From Sphingomonas morindae (lineage in GTDB: Bacteria; Pseudomonadota; Alphaproteobacteria; Sphingomonadales; Sphingomonadaceae): a stretch of 64,000 nt of DNA. Positions 45,923-58,590 of this stretch are shown one piece after another; positions within the stretch are counted from its first letter, which is position 1, and every line of letters starts with the position of its first letter. The translations under genes and the position numbers were made by a program. The notes below the pieces were generated by a model. It did not search any database, was not told the origin of the DNA, and saw nothing but the letters and a program-made list of their open reading frames with translations. The stretch is from the NCBI RefSeq assembly GCF_023822065.1, contig NZ_CP084930.1, positions 434,001-498,000 on the forward strand, in the 5' to 3' direction.

Positions 45923-47767
45923 TCAGGCGCCGCCGGTCACGATCGCGAGCCGGGCCTCGAGCGCGCGTTGCTCGGCCCGGAGCGCCTCCGGCAGACTGTC
46001 GCCGAAGCGCGCGAGATCCTCGCCCGCGCGGCGCGCCTCCTCGTTCCACAGCCGGGGATCGACCCCGCGCAGCGTATCGAGCGCGCCGGGCGCCAGCGCC
46101 AGGCCCGACAGGTCCAGCGCGTCCGCCGCCGGCACGCGCCCGATCGGCGTATCCTCCGCCGCCGCCCGGCCCTCGATCCGCTCGACGATCCACTTGAGCA
46201 CGCGCGCATTGTCGCCAAAGCCGGGCCAGAGGAAGCGGCCCTGCGGATCCTTGCGGAACCAGTTGACCAGATAAATTCCCGGCAGCGTGGCGCCGGCCGC
46301 CGCCGCCGCTTCGCCCAGGCGCAGCCAATGGCCGAAATAGGCGCCCATGTCATAGCCGCAAAAGGGCAGCATGGCGAAGGGATCGCGGCGCAACGCGCCG
46401 ATCTCGCCCTCGGCGGCGGCGGTCGCCTCGGAGGCGATGCTGGCGGCGAGATACACGCCCTGCGCCCAATCATAGGCCTCGGTCACCAGCGGTACCGCGC
46501 TGGCGCGCCGCCCGCCGAACAGCAGCGCCGAAATCGGCACCCCCGCCGAATCCTGCCATTCCCGCGCGATCGAGGGGCATTGCGCGGCGGGCGCCGTGAA
46601 GCGCGCATTGGGGTGCGCGGCGGGCTCGCCCGAGCGTGGATCGTGGCGACGGCCGCGCCAGTCGATCAGCCCCGGCGGCGGCGTCTCGCTCAGCCCCTCC
46701 CACCAGACATCGCCGTCCGCCGTCAGCGCGGTGTTGGTGAAGAGGCAATTGGCGTGGAGCGTGGCGACCGCGTTGCGGTTGGTGGCGGGGCCGTTGCCGG
46801 GCGCGACCCCGAAAAAGCCCGCCTCGGGATTGATGGCGTAGAGCCGGCCATCGGCGCCGAAGCGCATCCAGGCGATATCGTCGCCGATCGTCTCCGCCGT
46901 CCAGCCGGGCAGCGCCGGCTCCAGCATCGCCATGTTGGTCTTGCCGCAGGCGCTGGGAAAGGCGGCGGCGATATAGTGCACGGCGCCGTCCGGCGCGGTG
47001 AGCTTGAGGATCAGCATATGTTCGGCGAGCCAGCCCTCGTCGCGCGCCATGGCCGAGGCGATGCGCAGCGCCAGACATTTTTTCCCGAGCAGCGCATTGC
47101 CGCCATAGCCCGAGCCGTAGGACCAGATCTCGCGCGTCTCGGGATAATGGACGATATATTTCTCGTCGGCGCAGGGCCAGGCGCTGTCGCGCGCGCCGGG
47201 GGCGAGCGGCGCGCCGACGCTGTGGACGCAGCGGACAAAGGCGCCGGCGCTGCCCAGCCTGTCGAGCGCGGCCGTGCCCATACGCGTCATGATCCGCATC
47301 GACAGGACGACATAGGCGCTGTCGGTCAGCTCCACCCCGATCACGCTGTGCGGCGAGTCGATCGGCCCCATACAGAACGGCACCACATAGAGGGTCCGCC
47401 CGCGCATCGCGCCCTCGAACAGCGGCGTCAGCGTCGCGCGCATCGCCTCGGGCGCGCGCCAATTGTTGGTCGGCCCGGCGTCCGCCTCGCGCTCCGAACA
47501 GATGAAGGTGCGGCTCTCCACCCGCGCCACGTCGCGCGGATCCGAGCGCGCGTAGAAGCTGTTCGGCCGCTTGGCGGGATCGAGCGGGATCAGCGTTCCC
47601 GCCGCGACCAGCGCGTCCGCCAGCGCCGCCGCCTCGGCCTCCGATCCGTCGCACCAATGCACCCGGTCGGGCTTCGTCAGCGCCGCCACCTCGGCGACAA
47701 AGGCCAGCAGGCCGGGATGGCGGGTCGGCGCCACCGGCGGCGCGCCATGATCGATAGCGGTGGCCAT
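45923..47767 (-). CDS. pckG: Phosphoenolpyruvate carboxykinase (GTP)
   Basis: 614 residues. Converts oxaloacetate and GTP to PEP and CO2, the committing step of gluconeogenesis. GTP-type hallmarks are the P-loop/reactive-Cys segment [13 protein letters not shown], the upstream [20 protein letters not shown] and the downstream [15 protein letters not shown]. The ATG at 47767 ([11 protein letters not shown]) has GGGAGAC upstream. Many alphaproteobacteria use the unrelated ATP-type PckA, so the GTP type is a useful lineage marker. Confidence 0.95.
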   Translation of the reverse strand: MATAIDHGAPPVAPTRHPGLLAFVAEVAALTKPDRVHWCDGSEAEAAALADALVAAGTLIPLDPAKRPNSFYARSDPRDVARVESRTFICSEREADAGPTNNWRAPEAMRATLTPLFEGAMRGRTLYVVPFCMGPIDSPHSVIGVELTDSAYVVLSMRIMTRMGTAALDRLGSAGAFVRCVHSVGAPLAPGARDSAWPCADEKYIVHYPETREIWSYGSGYGGNALLGKKCLALRIASAMARDEGWLAEHMLILKLTAPDGAVHYIAAAFPSACGKTNMAMLEPALPGWTAETIGDDIAWMRFGADGRLYAINPEAGFFGVAPGNGPATNRNAVATLHANCLFTNTALTADGDVWWEGLSETPPPGLIDWRGRRHDPRSGEPAAHPNARFTAPAAQCPSIAREWQDSAGVPISALLFGGRRASAVPLVTEAYDWAQGVYLAASIASEATAAAEGEIGALRRDPFAMLPFCGYDMGAYFGHWLRLGEAAAAAGATLPGIYLVNWFRKDPQGRFLWPGFGDNARVLKWIVERIEGRAAAEDTPIGRVPAADALDLSGLALAPGALDTLRGVDPRLWNEEARRAGEDLARFGDSLPEALRAEQRALEARLAIVTGGA

Positions 47768-47937
47768 GTTCCGTCTCCCTCGCTCGTCTTCTGCGCGGAG
47801 TGAACAGGAAGGGGCGTCGCGCGCCAAGTCGAACCGGCGGAATGACAGCGCGATCACGATACAAAGCCGATAAAGGGAGGGGCCGCCGAGACAAAGCAGC
47901 GCTTGCCCCGCGCCCCGGAGCCGATAAAGCGGCGATC

Positions 47938-48651
47938 ATGACAACGCTGAACATGCTCGTGACCGGCTCCAGCCGGGGAATTGGCGCCGCCATTGTCGAG
48001 GCGCTTGTCGCGCAGGGCCACAATTGTGTGGGCCATGGCACCCGCGCCGCGCCCGGCCGAGTCGCGGCGGATCTCGCCGAGACCGGCGCCGCCGCCCGGC
48101 TCTGGGCGGAGGCGATCGAGCGGCTCGACGGCCGCGTCGACGTGCTGATCAACAATGCCGGCGTGTTCGAGGCCGCGCCGCTCGACGGCGCCGACGAGGC
48201 GTGGCTCGCCGCCTGGGAGCGCACGCTGCGCATCAACCTCACCGCCGCCGCCGAACTGAGCCGGCTGGCGGTGCAGCATTTCCAGCGGCGGGGCGGCGGC
48301 GGCCGCATCGTCAATGTCGCGAGCCGCGCCGCGTATCGCGGCGATTCGCCCGCGCATTGGCATTATGCCGCCGCCAAGGCGGGCATGGTGGGCATGACCA
48401 AGACGATCGCGCGCGGCTATGGGCGCGAGGGCATCCTCGCCTTTGCCGTCTGCCCCGGCTTCACCATGACGGGCATGGCGGAGGAGTATATCGCCAGCCG
48501 GGGCGGCCCCGGCCTGCTCGCCGATATTCCGCTCGGCCGCGTCGCCATGCCCGAGGAAGTGGCCGAGACGGTGCGCTGGCTGGCGACCACCGCCCCCGCC
48601 TCCGCCACCGGCAGCGTGATCGACGTCAACGGGGCCAGCTATGTCCGCTGA
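47938..48651 (+). CDS. Short-chain dehydrogenase/reductase
   Basis: 237 residues, classical SDR: cofactor loop TGSSRGIG (residues 9-16), NNAG (INNAGVFEAAP), catalytic Ser in NVASRAAY and YxxxK in HYAAAKAG. The C-terminus ends PASATGSVIDVNGASYVR, typical of 3-oxoacyl-ACP-reductase-like SDRs. The substrate cannot be told. Its end overlaps prmA by 11 bp, so both are expressed together. Confidence 0.9.
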   Translation: MTTLNMLVTGSSRGIGAAIVEALVAQGHNCVGHGTRAAPGRVAADLAETGAAARLWAEAIERLDGRVDVLINNAGVFEAAPLDGADEAWLAAWERTLRINLTAAAELSRLAVQHFQRRGGGGRIVNVASRAAYRGDSPAHWHYAAAKAGMVGMTKTIARGYGREGILAFAVCPGFTMTGMAEEYIASRGGPGLLADIPLGRVAMPEEVAETVRWLATTAPASATGSVIDVNGASYVR

Positions 48652-49570
48652 GGCGACGAGCTGGAAGATCGTGCTGCCCTGCACCCGCGCCGAGGCCGAG
48701 GCGCTCGCGTTGGCGACCGATCCCTTTCCCGACCTGGACACCCCGCCCGTGCTCAACACGCTCGAGCCGGACGAGACGCAGCCCGAGGCCTGGCTGCTCG
48801 AGGCCTATGTCGAGGGCGAGCCGGACGCGGCGACGATCGCGGCGGTGCGCGCGCTGGTCGCCTCCACCGAGGCGCCGCGCGTCGAGCCCGTGCCCGATCA
48901 GGATTGGGTGACGCTGAGCCAGGCCGGGCTCGAGCCGATCCATGCCGGCCGCTTCTTCGTCCACACCGCGGCGCATGCCGATGTCGCACCGCCGCCGGGC
49001 GCCGTGCCCTTTCTGATCGATGCCGGCCAGGCCTTCGGCACCGGCCATCATTATACCACCGCCGGCTGCCTGGAGGTGCTGGACGGGCTCAAGCGCGCGG
49101 GCCGACGCTTCGAGGCGATCGCCGATGTCGGCACCGGCACCGGCCTGCTCGCCTTCGCCGCGCTGGCGCTGTGGCCGCGCGCCCGCGCGCTCGCCACCGA
49201 TATCGATCCCGTCTCGGTGCGCGTGACGCTGGACAATGCCGAAGCCAATGGCGTGCGCATCGGCGGCGGCCGCGGCGCGCTGGTGGTGGCCGAGGCCGAA
49301 GGCGTGGCGCATCCGCTCTACGACGCCTTCGGGCCCTTCGATCTGGTGATCGCCAACATCCTCGCCCAGCCGCTGATCGAACTCGCGCCCAGCATCGGCG
49401 CGGTGGTGGCGCCCGGCGGCACCCTGCTGCTCGCCGGGCTGCTCGACAGCCAGGCCGATGCCGTGGCCGCCGCCTATCGCCGGCGCGGCTTCCGCCTCGC
49501 CGCCAGCCACCAGCGCGGTGACTGGCCCGTGCTCACCCTGCGCAAGCGCCGCACCTGGCTGCGCGACTGA
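48641..49570 (+). CDS. prmA: Ribosomal protein L11 methyltransferase
   Basis: 309 residues. The SAM-binding motif IADVGTGTGLLAFAALAL, acidic LATDIDPVSV and motif IV VIANILAQPLIELAP identify PrmA, which trimethylates L11. The start (MSAEATSWK) lies inside the last codons of the SDR in another frame. Confidence 0.92.
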   Translation: MSAEATSWKIVLPCTRAEAEALALATDPFPDLDTPPVLNTLEPDETQPEAWLLEAYVEGEPDAATIAAVRALVASTEAPRVEPVPDQDWVTLSQAGLEPIHAGRFFVHTAAHADVAPPPGAVPFLIDAGQAFGTGHHYTTAGCLEVLDGLKRAGRRFEAIADVGTGTGLLAFAALALWPRARALATDIDPVSVRVTLDNAEANGVRIGGGRGALVVAEAEGVAHPLYDAFGPFDLVIANILAQPLIELAPSIGAVVAPGGTLLLAGLLDSQADAVAAAYRRRGFRLAASHQRGDWPVLTLRKRRTWLRD

Positions 49571-49589
49571 TCGGGGCGGCCCCCGGTGC

Positions 49590-50465
49590 CTAGAGGGGCG
49601 CGCGCCCGGCGCGGCCCCGCGCATGCGCCTGGGTGCCGCGCGTGATCACCGCGTCGCCCGGCAGGAGATCGGCGGGATCATGGTCGCTCGCGCCCTCGAG
49701 GCGCGCGTAAAGCGGGGCGAAGTCCGTCTCCACCGTCTGGCGGAGCAGATCCTCGAAACTGTCGATCACGAAATAGCTCTGCTGATAATCGTCGATCCGG
49801 TAGCGGGTGCGCATCACCCGCTCGAGATCGAAGCCGATGCGGTTGGGGCTGTCATCCTCCAGCGCGAAGCGGCTCTCGCCATGGCTGGAGACGATGCCCG
49901 CGCCGAACAGGCGCAGGCCGCCGGCCTCGCGCACCAGCCCGAACTCCACCGTATACCAGTAGAGCCGCGCCAGCTTGTGGAGCGCGCCGAACGAGAGGCT
50001 GCGCAGCCCGCCCTCGCCATAGGCCTGCATATAATCCGCGAAGACCGGGTCGGCGAGCAGCGGAACATGGCCGAACACGTCGTGGAACACGTCCGGCTCT
50101 TCCAGATAATCGAGCTGGTCGGGCCGGCGGATGAAATTGCCCGCGACGAAGCGGCGATTGGCGAGGTGATCGAAGAAGACGGCATCGGGCACCAGCCCCG
50201 GCACCGCCACCACTCGCCAGCCGGTCAGCTTCGCCAGCCGGTCCGACAATTCCTCGAAATCGGGAATGCCCGGCTTGGACAGGCGCAGCACGTCCAGCCC
50301 GCGCAGAAAGGCCTCGGCGGCGCGGCCCGGCAGCTGCGCCGATTGCCGGCGGAACAGCAGATCCCAGGTCGCATGGGCCTGGGCCGAATAGGCGGCCCAA
50401 TCCTGCGGAATGGTCCAATCGGCGGCGGCGCCCTCCGGCGGGCGATCCAGGACATGCTCGGCCAT
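49590..50465 (-). CDS. phhA: Phenylalanine 4-monooxygenase
   Basis: 291 residues. Non-haem iron enzyme hydroxylating phenylalanine to tyrosine with a pterin cofactor. Iron ligands His128 and His133 in FHDVFGHVPLL and Glu174 in YTVEFGLVREAGG are all present. Size matches the bacterial catalytic-domain-only enzyme. It lies 31 bp downstream of ligA on the same strand. No pterin dehydratase (phhB) is adjacent. Confidence 0.95.
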   Translation of the reverse strand: MAEHVLDRPPEGAAADWTIPQDWAAYSAQAHATWDLLFRRQSAQLPGRAAEAFLRGLDVLRLSKPGIPDFEELSDRLAKLTGWRVVAVPGLVPDAVFFDHLANRRFVAGNFIRRPDQLDYLEEPDVFHDVFGHVPLLADPVFADYMQAYGEGGLRSLSFGALHKLARLYWYTVEFGLVREAGGLRLFGAGIVSSHGESRFALEDDSPNRIGFDLERVMRTRYRIDDYQQSYFVIDSFEDLLRQTVETDFAPLYARLEGASDHDPADLLPGDAVITRGTQAHARGRAGRAPL

Positions 50466-50496
50466 GGCGGGATGGTAACAGAAGATACGGCTTCTG

Positions 50497-53411
<2,915 letters not shown>

Positions 53412-53434
53412 AGCCGGCCTCGCCGGGCAATGCA

Positions 53435-53890
53435 TCATCCACGCCGCGCCGCGAAGAAGGTGCGCAGCAGCGCCGCCGCCTCGCCCTCGCCGATGCCGGG
53501 ATAGATGTCCGGACGGTGATGGCAGGTCGGCTGGCCGAAGAAGCGCGGGCCGTGCGCCACCGCGCCGCCCTTCTCGTCGGCGGCGCCGTAATAGAGCGTC
53601 TCGACCCGGGCATGGGCGATCGCCCCCGCGCACATCGCGCAGGGTTCCAGCGTCACCCAGAGCGCGCAGCCATCCAGCCGGCCCGTGCCAAGCGTCGCCG
53701 CCGCCAGCCGGATCGCCTCCATCTCGGCATGGGCGGTAGGATCGCCGCTGGCGCGCATCCGATTGGGGGCGACCGCCACCACCGCCCCCGCCCGGGTCAC
53801 CACCGCGCCGACGGGCACCTCGCCGGCGCGACCGGCCGCCGCCGCCGCGTCGAGCGCGAGCCGCATCGGCGCCGGCAGCGGGAAGGCCAT
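53435..53890 (-). CDS. tadA: tRNA-specific adenosine deaminase TadA
   Basis: 151 residues. Makes inosine at the wobble position of tRNA-Arg(ACG). Zinc ligands and catalytic Glu: H54-A-E56 (THAHAE-type, here TAHAEMEAI) and PCAMC (Cys84, Cys87). It starts one base after the stop of the YqaE-like gene. Confidence 0.94.
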   Translation of the reverse strand: MAFPLPAPMRLALDAAAAAGRAGEVPVGAVVTRAGAVVAVAPNRMRASGDPTAHAEMEAIRLAAATLGTGRLDGCALWVTLEPCAMCAGAIAHARVETLYYGAADEKGGAVAHGPRFFGQPTCHHRPDIYPGIGEGEAAALLRTFFAARRG

Positions 53891-53891
53891 G

Positions 53892-54083
53892 TCAGAGCGA
53901 CGAACGGCCGAGCAGACCGGGCCGCAGCACCACCACCAGCGAGAAGATCATGCCGGGGACATAGGCGAGCAGCGTCAGCAGCAGCGACAGCCAGAAGGCC
54001 GGGCCGATGCCGCGCGCCAGCCACACCCCCACGGGCGGCAGCAGCACCGCGAGGATGATCGCCAGGATCGAGGGCCGGTCCAT
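53892..54083 (-). CDS. YqaE/Pmp3 family small membrane protein
   Basis: 63 residues with two hydrophobic helices: ILAIILAVLLPPVGVWLARG (containing the family PPVGV motif) and FWLSLLLTLLAYVPGMIFSL. Pmp3/YqaE proteins are stress-linked membrane proteins of unclear mechanism. It is packed between a 72-aa protein (3 bp) and tadA (1 bp). Confidence 0.9.
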   Translation of the reverse strand: MDRPSILAIILAVLLPPVGVWLARGIGPAFWLSLLLTLLAYVPGMIFSLVVVLRPGLLGRSSL

Positions 54084-54086
54084 GGC

Positions 54087-54305
54087 TCAGCGCGGCTTCT
54101 TCACGTCGACCGTCGGCACCTGCACCGTCTCGTTATGGACGCTGACATTGGCGGTCTGCACGTCGAACGCCGGCGCCTGCCCGCCCTTCACCTCAATCTT
54201 GGGCAGCGCCGCCTGGCGCGTCTGATCGACATTGATATAGCCCGTCGCCACCAGGGCGATGGCGACGACGACGAGGATGATCAGCAGAACCAGGATCGCG
54301 CGCAT
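54087..54305 (-). CDS. Small membrane-anchored hypothetical protein (72 aa)
   Basis: MRAILVLLIILVVVAIALVATG forms one N-terminal membrane helix, followed by a periplasmic segment rich in Val/Gln (YINVDQTRQAALPKIEVKGG, VSVHNETVQVPTVDV). I recognise no function; comparable small proteins precede YqaE-type genes in sphingomonads. A weak EcfG-like site (GAAAC-N16-CGTT, 54374-54350 minus) lies upstream. Start at 54305 rather than at the earlier in-frame Met at 54323, since it gives a clean signal anchor with AGAGAGA upstream. Confidence 0.75.
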   Translation of the reverse strand: MRAILVLLIILVVVAIALVATGYINVDQTRQAALPKIEVKGGQAPAFDVQTANVSVHNETVQVPTVDVKKPR

Positions 54306-54372
54306 CGTCTCTCTCTCCCGCAAGCCATGATCGGTATCAAGTCCGCATCAACGTCGCGGGGGCGTCACGGTT

Positions 54373-54651
54373 TCAGGGGAGGACATGGCGCCATTCGCAC
54401 ACCTCGAGCGAGGCGAACAGCCCGGCCTCGGCATAGGGATCGCCCGCCGCGAACGCGCGCGCCGCGTCCAGCCCGTCGAACTCGGCAAGGATCAGCGAGC
54501 CTTGCGGCGCGCCCGCCGGATCCAGCAGCGGCCCGGCGCGGAGGATGCGCTCCCCCAGCGTCTTGAGATAGGCGAGGTGCCGGGGCCGCGTCTCGGCCCG
54601 CAGCGTGCCGGCGTCGGCGTGATCGCGTGCGAGGATCATGAACGGCTTCAT
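54373..54651 (-). CDS. YciI family protein
   Basis: 92 residues (MKPFMILARDHADAGTLRAE...), with RPRHLAYLKTLGERILRAGPL and FAAGDPYAEAGLFASLEVCEW typical of YciI-like ferredoxin-fold proteins. These resemble muconolactone isomerase-like enzymes, but few have a known reaction. Longer in-frame upstream sequence lacks a plausible start. Confidence 0.88.
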   Translation of the reverse strand: MKPFMILARDHADAGTLRAETRPRHLAYLKTLGERILRAGPLLDPAGAPQGSLILAEFDGLDAARAFAAGDPYAEAGLFASLEVCEWRHVLP

Positions 54652-54756
54652 GGCGTCTCCTTCCGGGCCTTGCGCGCGCTTCGGCTTGACCGCGCGCCCC
54701 CGGTGCCTTAGGGACGCCGGCTTTCCGGGCAATAGATTCTTTCGGGATTTGAGATC

Positions 54757-55050
54757 ATGTCGCGCATTTGCGAGCTGACGGGCAAGGGTCGCCAGATCGG
54801 CCACAACGTGTCCCACGCCAATAACAAGACCAAGCGGACCTTTCTGCCGAACCTGCAGAATGTGACGCTGATCTCCGACGCGCTCGGCCAGTCGGTGCGC
54901 CTGCGCGTTTCGACGCACGGCCTGCGCTCGGTGGAGCATGTCGGCGGCCTCGACAATTGGCTGACCAAGACCAACGACGATCAGCTGAGCCTGCGCGCGC
55001 GCCGGTTGAAGCGCGAGATCGCCAAGAAGAAGGCGGCCGTCGCCGCCTGA
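54757..55050 (+). CDS. rpmB: 50S ribosomal protein L28
   Basis: 97 residues. [20 protein letters not shown] and [18 protein letters not shown] are hallmarks of L28. Normal alphaproteobacterial length. Followed by an intrinsic terminator. Confidence 0.97.
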   Translation: MSRICELTGKGRQIGHNVSHANNKTKRTFLPNLQNVTLISDALGQSVRLRVSTHGLRSVEHVGGLDNWLTKTNDDQLSLRARRLKREIAKKKAAVAA

Positions 55051-55088
55051 TTCGCGGTCGGCGGGCCTGCCCGCCGCCGTGCCGCAAG

Positions 55089-55118
55089 GGCCCGCCGGCT
55101 GCGCCGCGCGGGCCTTTT
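55089..55118 (+). terminator. Terminator downstream of rpmB
   Basis: Stem GGCCCGC (55089-55095) / GCGGGCC (55108-55114), which can extend with one bulge, followed by TTTT. Confidence 0.7.
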
Positions 55119-55144
55119 GCCGTTCGGCCGGCCGATTCCGCGGC

Positions 55145-56119
55145 CTAGTCGCGCAGCTCGAAGCACAGCAGCAGCGTGCGCTGGAGCGCGAGGAAATTAT
55201 CGTCCGAGGCGATCCAGACGAGCAGCCGCCCGTCGCGTGGCTCCACCGCCAGCGCCTCCATATTGTCCACCGTCAGCGGCGGCGCGAGCCGCGCCACGGG
55301 CGCGGCGGCGAGATCGTCGCCCGCCTTGGCCGCGCGCGGATCGATGATCGCCAGCGCGGCGGAAAAGCCGAGCGTGCCGCTCAGCAGCCCCGCGCCGATC
55401 TGGAAGCGCCGCAGCAGCACCAGCACGCGCCCGTCGGGCAGTTCGGCGGCATCGGTCGGCGCGAAGCCATCGGGCGCACGGAAGCTCAGCCGCGCGGGCA
55501 CCGCGCCCTCCACGGGATCGCCGGGGAAGAGCAGCAGCAGCGCATGGCCGTTGGGCGCGTGCATCGTCTCGGCGAAGACGAGGAAGCGGCCGTCGTGCAA
55601 CCGCACCATCGCCTCGGCGCCCTCATTGGCCGGCCAGTCCGCCATGGCGGGGGGCGTGGCATGGCCATCGGCGGCGGCGAAGCCGCGGGTGTAGCGCCAG
55701 ATCGCGTTGCGCGTCTCGAACCCCGCCCAGACATGGCCGCTCGCCGGATCGAAGGTCGAGGATTCGCTGTCGCGGTTCACCTTGCGCAGCGGCGTGCCGG
55801 GGCCGTCGGGCAGCGGGAAGAGCCGGTATTCGCGCTGCGGCCCGCTGCCCGAGAAGCGGAACTGGGTGACGGTGCCGGTATCGCTCAACAAGGTGAAGCG
55901 GCCGTCCTGAATCGTCATGGAGGAGATGCCGCCAAAGCCGCGGTCGCTGCCGTGCAGCACCCAGCCGCCGCGATAGCGGAGCCGGCCCACCTGGACCCGC
56001 CCCGGATCGGTGGGATCGAGCGGCACCGCCACCGCGCGCAGCTGCCCATGTGGCGCGGTGAAGGCGAGCGGCAGCGGTGCCAGCGCCACCAGCGCGGCGA
56101 GAAGGGCGAGTTTGGCCAT
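55145..56119 (-). CDS. Esterase-like / phytase-like beta-propeller protein, secreted
   Basis: 324 residues with a signal peptide (MAKLALLAALVALAPLPLAF). The body matches the esterase-like activity of phytase family: GGISSMTIQDGRFTLLSDTG, ESSTFDPASGHVWAGFETRN, NEGAEAMVRLHDGRFLVFAE and a DNMEALAVE strand. The reaction on natural substrate is unknown. The ATG at 56119 has AGGAGG upstream, deciding against the longer frame. Convergent with rpmB. Confidence 0.85.
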   Translation of the reverse strand: MAKLALLAALVALAPLPLAFTAPHGQLRAVAVPLDPTDPGRVQVGRLRYRGGWVLHGSDRGFGGISSMTIQDGRFTLLSDTGTVTQFRFSGSGPQREYRLFPLPDGPGTPLRKVNRDSESSTFDPASGHVWAGFETRNAIWRYTRGFAAADGHATPPAMADWPANEGAEAMVRLHDGRFLVFAETMHAPNGHALLLLFPGDPVEGAVPARLSFRAPDGFAPTDAAELPDGRVLVLLRRFQIGAGLLSGTLGFSAALAIIDPRAAKAGDDLAAAPVARLAPPLTVDNMEALAVEPRDGRLLVWIASDDNFLALQRTLLLCFELRD

Positions 56120-56253
56120 GGCCCCTCCTAGAGCGGATCGCCGCCGGGTGGAATTGCCCAGGCGCCCGCTCATTCAGCCAGCACTCACCCTGGCCGTGCC
56201 AAAGCCCGCGCCTGGCGGCGCCGCGCGCGCCGCGGGGTCCGAGGAGATCGTCC

Positions 56254-56619
56254 ATGCGCCGGATAAGACGGCCCGCTCTGGCGGTGGCCATTCTCCTGGC
56301 CGGGTGCGTGCTGCCCGGCGCCGGCGGCGCGCAATATCGCCACGCCCCGCCCCCCGGCCATGGCCGCGACGATGACCGCTATGATCGCGACGATCCCCGC
56401 GATCGCGATGACCGCGACCAGCGCGAGGATCGTCGCCCGCCGCGCCGGCCGCCCGGGCGCCCCTGCCGCGATGCGGGCACCGGCGGCACCATCATCGGCG
56501 CCATTGCGGGCGGGCTGCTCGGCAACGGCATCGCCGGCCATGGCGATCGCGCGGCCGGCACGCTGCTCGGCGGCGGGCTCGGCGCGCTCGCGGGCCGCGC
56601 GATCGATCGGGATTGCTGA
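56254..56619 (+). CDS. Glycine-zipper secreted protein with Asp/Arg-rich repeat
   Basis: 121 residues. A signal peptide with a possible lipobox (LLAGC, Cys near 18), a strongly charged DRYDRDDPRDRDDRDQRED-type tract (about 40-60), then a glycine zipper (GTIIGAIAGGLLGNGIAGHG...GGGLGALAGRA). Likely an envelope protein. GAGGAG precedes the ATG. Function unknown. Confidence 0.82.
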   Translation: MRRIRRPALAVAILLAGCVLPGAGGAQYRHAPPPGHGRDDDRYDRDDPRDRDDRDQREDRRPPRRPPGRPCRDAGTGGTIIGAIAGGLLGNGIAGHGDRAAGTLLGGGLGALAGRAIDRDC

Positions 56620-56728
56620 GGTTCATCTCGCGCCCGCTACGGCCGTTCCGCCCGCGTAGCGTTTGGGCGCCTCGTGTCGCGTAGGAGGCAGGGCCGGGCC
56701 GCGCGCGGTCCGGCCCAAGCCTCCCGCG

Positions 56729-58561
56729 TCAGGGATCGTCGAACAGATCGGCGAGCTGCCCCACCATGGTGCCGCCCAGCTGCTCGGCATCCATGATCGT
56801 CACCGCCCGCGCATAATAGCGGGTGACATCATGCCCGATGCCGATCGCCACCAGCTGCACCGGCGAGCGCGTCTCGATCCATTGGATCACCTGGCGCAGA
56901 TGCCGCTCCAGATAGGCGCCGCTGTTCACCGAGAGCGTCGAATCGTCGACCGGCGCGCCGTCCGAGATCACCATCAGCACGCGCCGCTCCTCGGGCCGCG
57001 CGATCAGCCGCTGATGCGCCCAGAGCAGCGCCTCGCCGTCGATATTCTCCTTGAGCAGCCCCTCGCGCATCATCAGCCCCAGATTGCGGCGCGCCCGCCG
57101 CCAGGGCTCATCGGCTTCCTTGTAGACGATGTGGCGGAGATCGTTGAGCCGCCCCGGCATGGGCGGGCGGCCGGCCGCGAGCCACGCCTCGCGCGATTGG
57201 CCGCCCTTCCAGGCGCGGGTGGTGAAGCCGAGTATCTCGGTCTTCACGCCGCACCGCTCCAGCGTGCGCGCGAGAATATCGGCCGAGATGGCCGCGATCG
57301 AGATCGGCCGCCCGCGCATCGAACCGCTATTGTCGATCAGCAGCGTCACCACCGTGTCGCGGAACGCGGTATCGCGCTCGACCTTGTACGACAGCGACTG
57401 GCCCGGCGTGACGACCACCCGCGCCAGCCGCGCCGCATCCAGCAGCCCCTCCTCCTGATCGAAATCCCAGGAGCGGGATTGCTGCGCCATCAGGCGTCGC
57501 TGCAGCCGGTTGGCGAGCTTGGTGACGGCGCCCTGCAAATGGGTGAGCTGCTGGTCGAGATAGGCGCGCAGCCGTGTCAGCTCATCCTCGTCGCACAAGG
57601 TCGCGGCATAGGCGATCTCGTCGAAGCGGGTGGTGTAGGCGGCATAGTCGAAACGCGGCGTGCCATCGTCATTGGCGCGGTTGGGCCGCGCCGGCGCGGC
57701 GCTCTCATCGCCCTCGTCGCCTTCGCCGCCTTCCTGATCGGCATCGGCCTCGCGATCCATGTCGAGCGTGTCGCCCTGGTCGCTCTCGCCGGCCTGGCTC
57801 TCGGAGCGCACCTCCATCTGCTCCTGCGGGCCGGCGCCGTCGCCTTCGCGCTCCTCGTCGCTCTCGCCCTCATTCTGATTCTCGCCCTCCTCCTCCTCGC
57901 CGCCCTCCTCGGGCTCGCTTTCGGGCGGGAGTTCGGGCGCGACCAGCTCGAGATCGCGCAGCAGCCGCGTCGCCAGCTCGGCGAAGGCGGACTGATCGTC
58001 GAGCGCGAGGCCCAGCGCGTCAAGCTCGGCGCCGGCCTTCTCCTCGATCCAGTCGCGCACCAGGGCGAGCCCGGGCGCGGCGCGATCGGGCGCGGCGCGG
58101 CCGGTCAGGCGCTCGCGCGCGATCAGCGCCACGGCGGTGGCGAGCGGCACCTCCTCGCGCGTGCGGGCGCGGGCGATCGGGTCGGAGCGCATCCGCGCCG
58201 CCAGGCCGCTGGCGAGATTGGCGGCGATGCCGTCCATCCCCCGCGCGCCCAGCGCCTCCACCCGGGCCTGCTCGATCGCGTCGAACACGGCGCGCGCGGT
58301 GACGTCCGCCGGCGCGCGGCGCTGGTGGAGCGCGGCATCGTGCAGCCGCAGCCGCAGCGCGAAGGCATCGGCCGCGCCGCGCGCCTCGGCCACCTGCTCG
58401 GGCGGCAGGGTGCGGCCGGGAATCGGCACCTTGATCGTCTTGCCGCTCTGCACCGGGCTGTCGGCGGAATAGCCGAGTTCCACCTCGGGCTCGCCCGCCA
58501 GCGCCCGGGTCGCGCCGCCGAGCACCTGGCGGAAGGCTTCGAGCGGATTGTCTTCAGCCAT
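56729..58561 (-). CDS. cobT: CobT-like VWA protein (cobaltochelatase subunit family)
   Basis: 610 residues. An N-terminal helical domain, a strongly acidic middle (about 215-290), and a C-terminal von Willebrand A domain with a MIDAS motif DNSGSM at 410-415. In aerobic B12 synthesis CobT works with CobS and CobN to insert cobalt into hydrogenobyrinic acid diamide. No cobN or other cob gene is in the window, so a different MoxR/VWA-type role is possible. It follows cobS by 29 bp. Confidence 0.92.
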   Translation of the reverse strand: MAEDNPLEAFRQVLGGATRALAGEPEVELGYSADSPVQSGKTIKVPIPGRTLPPEQVAEARGAADAFALRLRLHDAALHQRRAPADVTARAVFDAIEQARVEALGARGMDGIAANLASGLAARMRSDPIARARTREEVPLATAVALIARERLTGRAAPDRAAPGLALVRDWIEEKAGAELDALGLALDDQSAFAELATRLLRDLELVAPELPPESEPEEGGEEEEGENQNEGESDEEREGDGAGPQEQMEVRSESQAGESDQGDTLDMDREADADQEGGEGDEGDESAAPARPNRANDDGTPRFDYAAYTTRFDEIAYAATLCDEDELTRLRAYLDQQLTHLQGAVTKLANRLQRRLMAQQSRSWDFDQEEGLLDAARLARVVVTPGQSLSYKVERDTAFRDTVVTLLIDNSGSMRGRPISIAAISADILARTLERCGVKTEILGFTTRAWKGGQSREAWLAAGRPPMPGRLNDLRHIVYKEADEPWRRARRNLGLMMREGLLKENIDGEALLWAHQRLIARPEERRVLMVISDGAPVDDSTLSVNSGAYLERHLRQVIQWIETRSPVQLVAIGIGHDVTRYYARAVTIMDAEQLGGTMVGQLADLFDDP

Positions 58562-58590
58562 GCTTCACCCCCGCGGCGGCGATCACAGCG

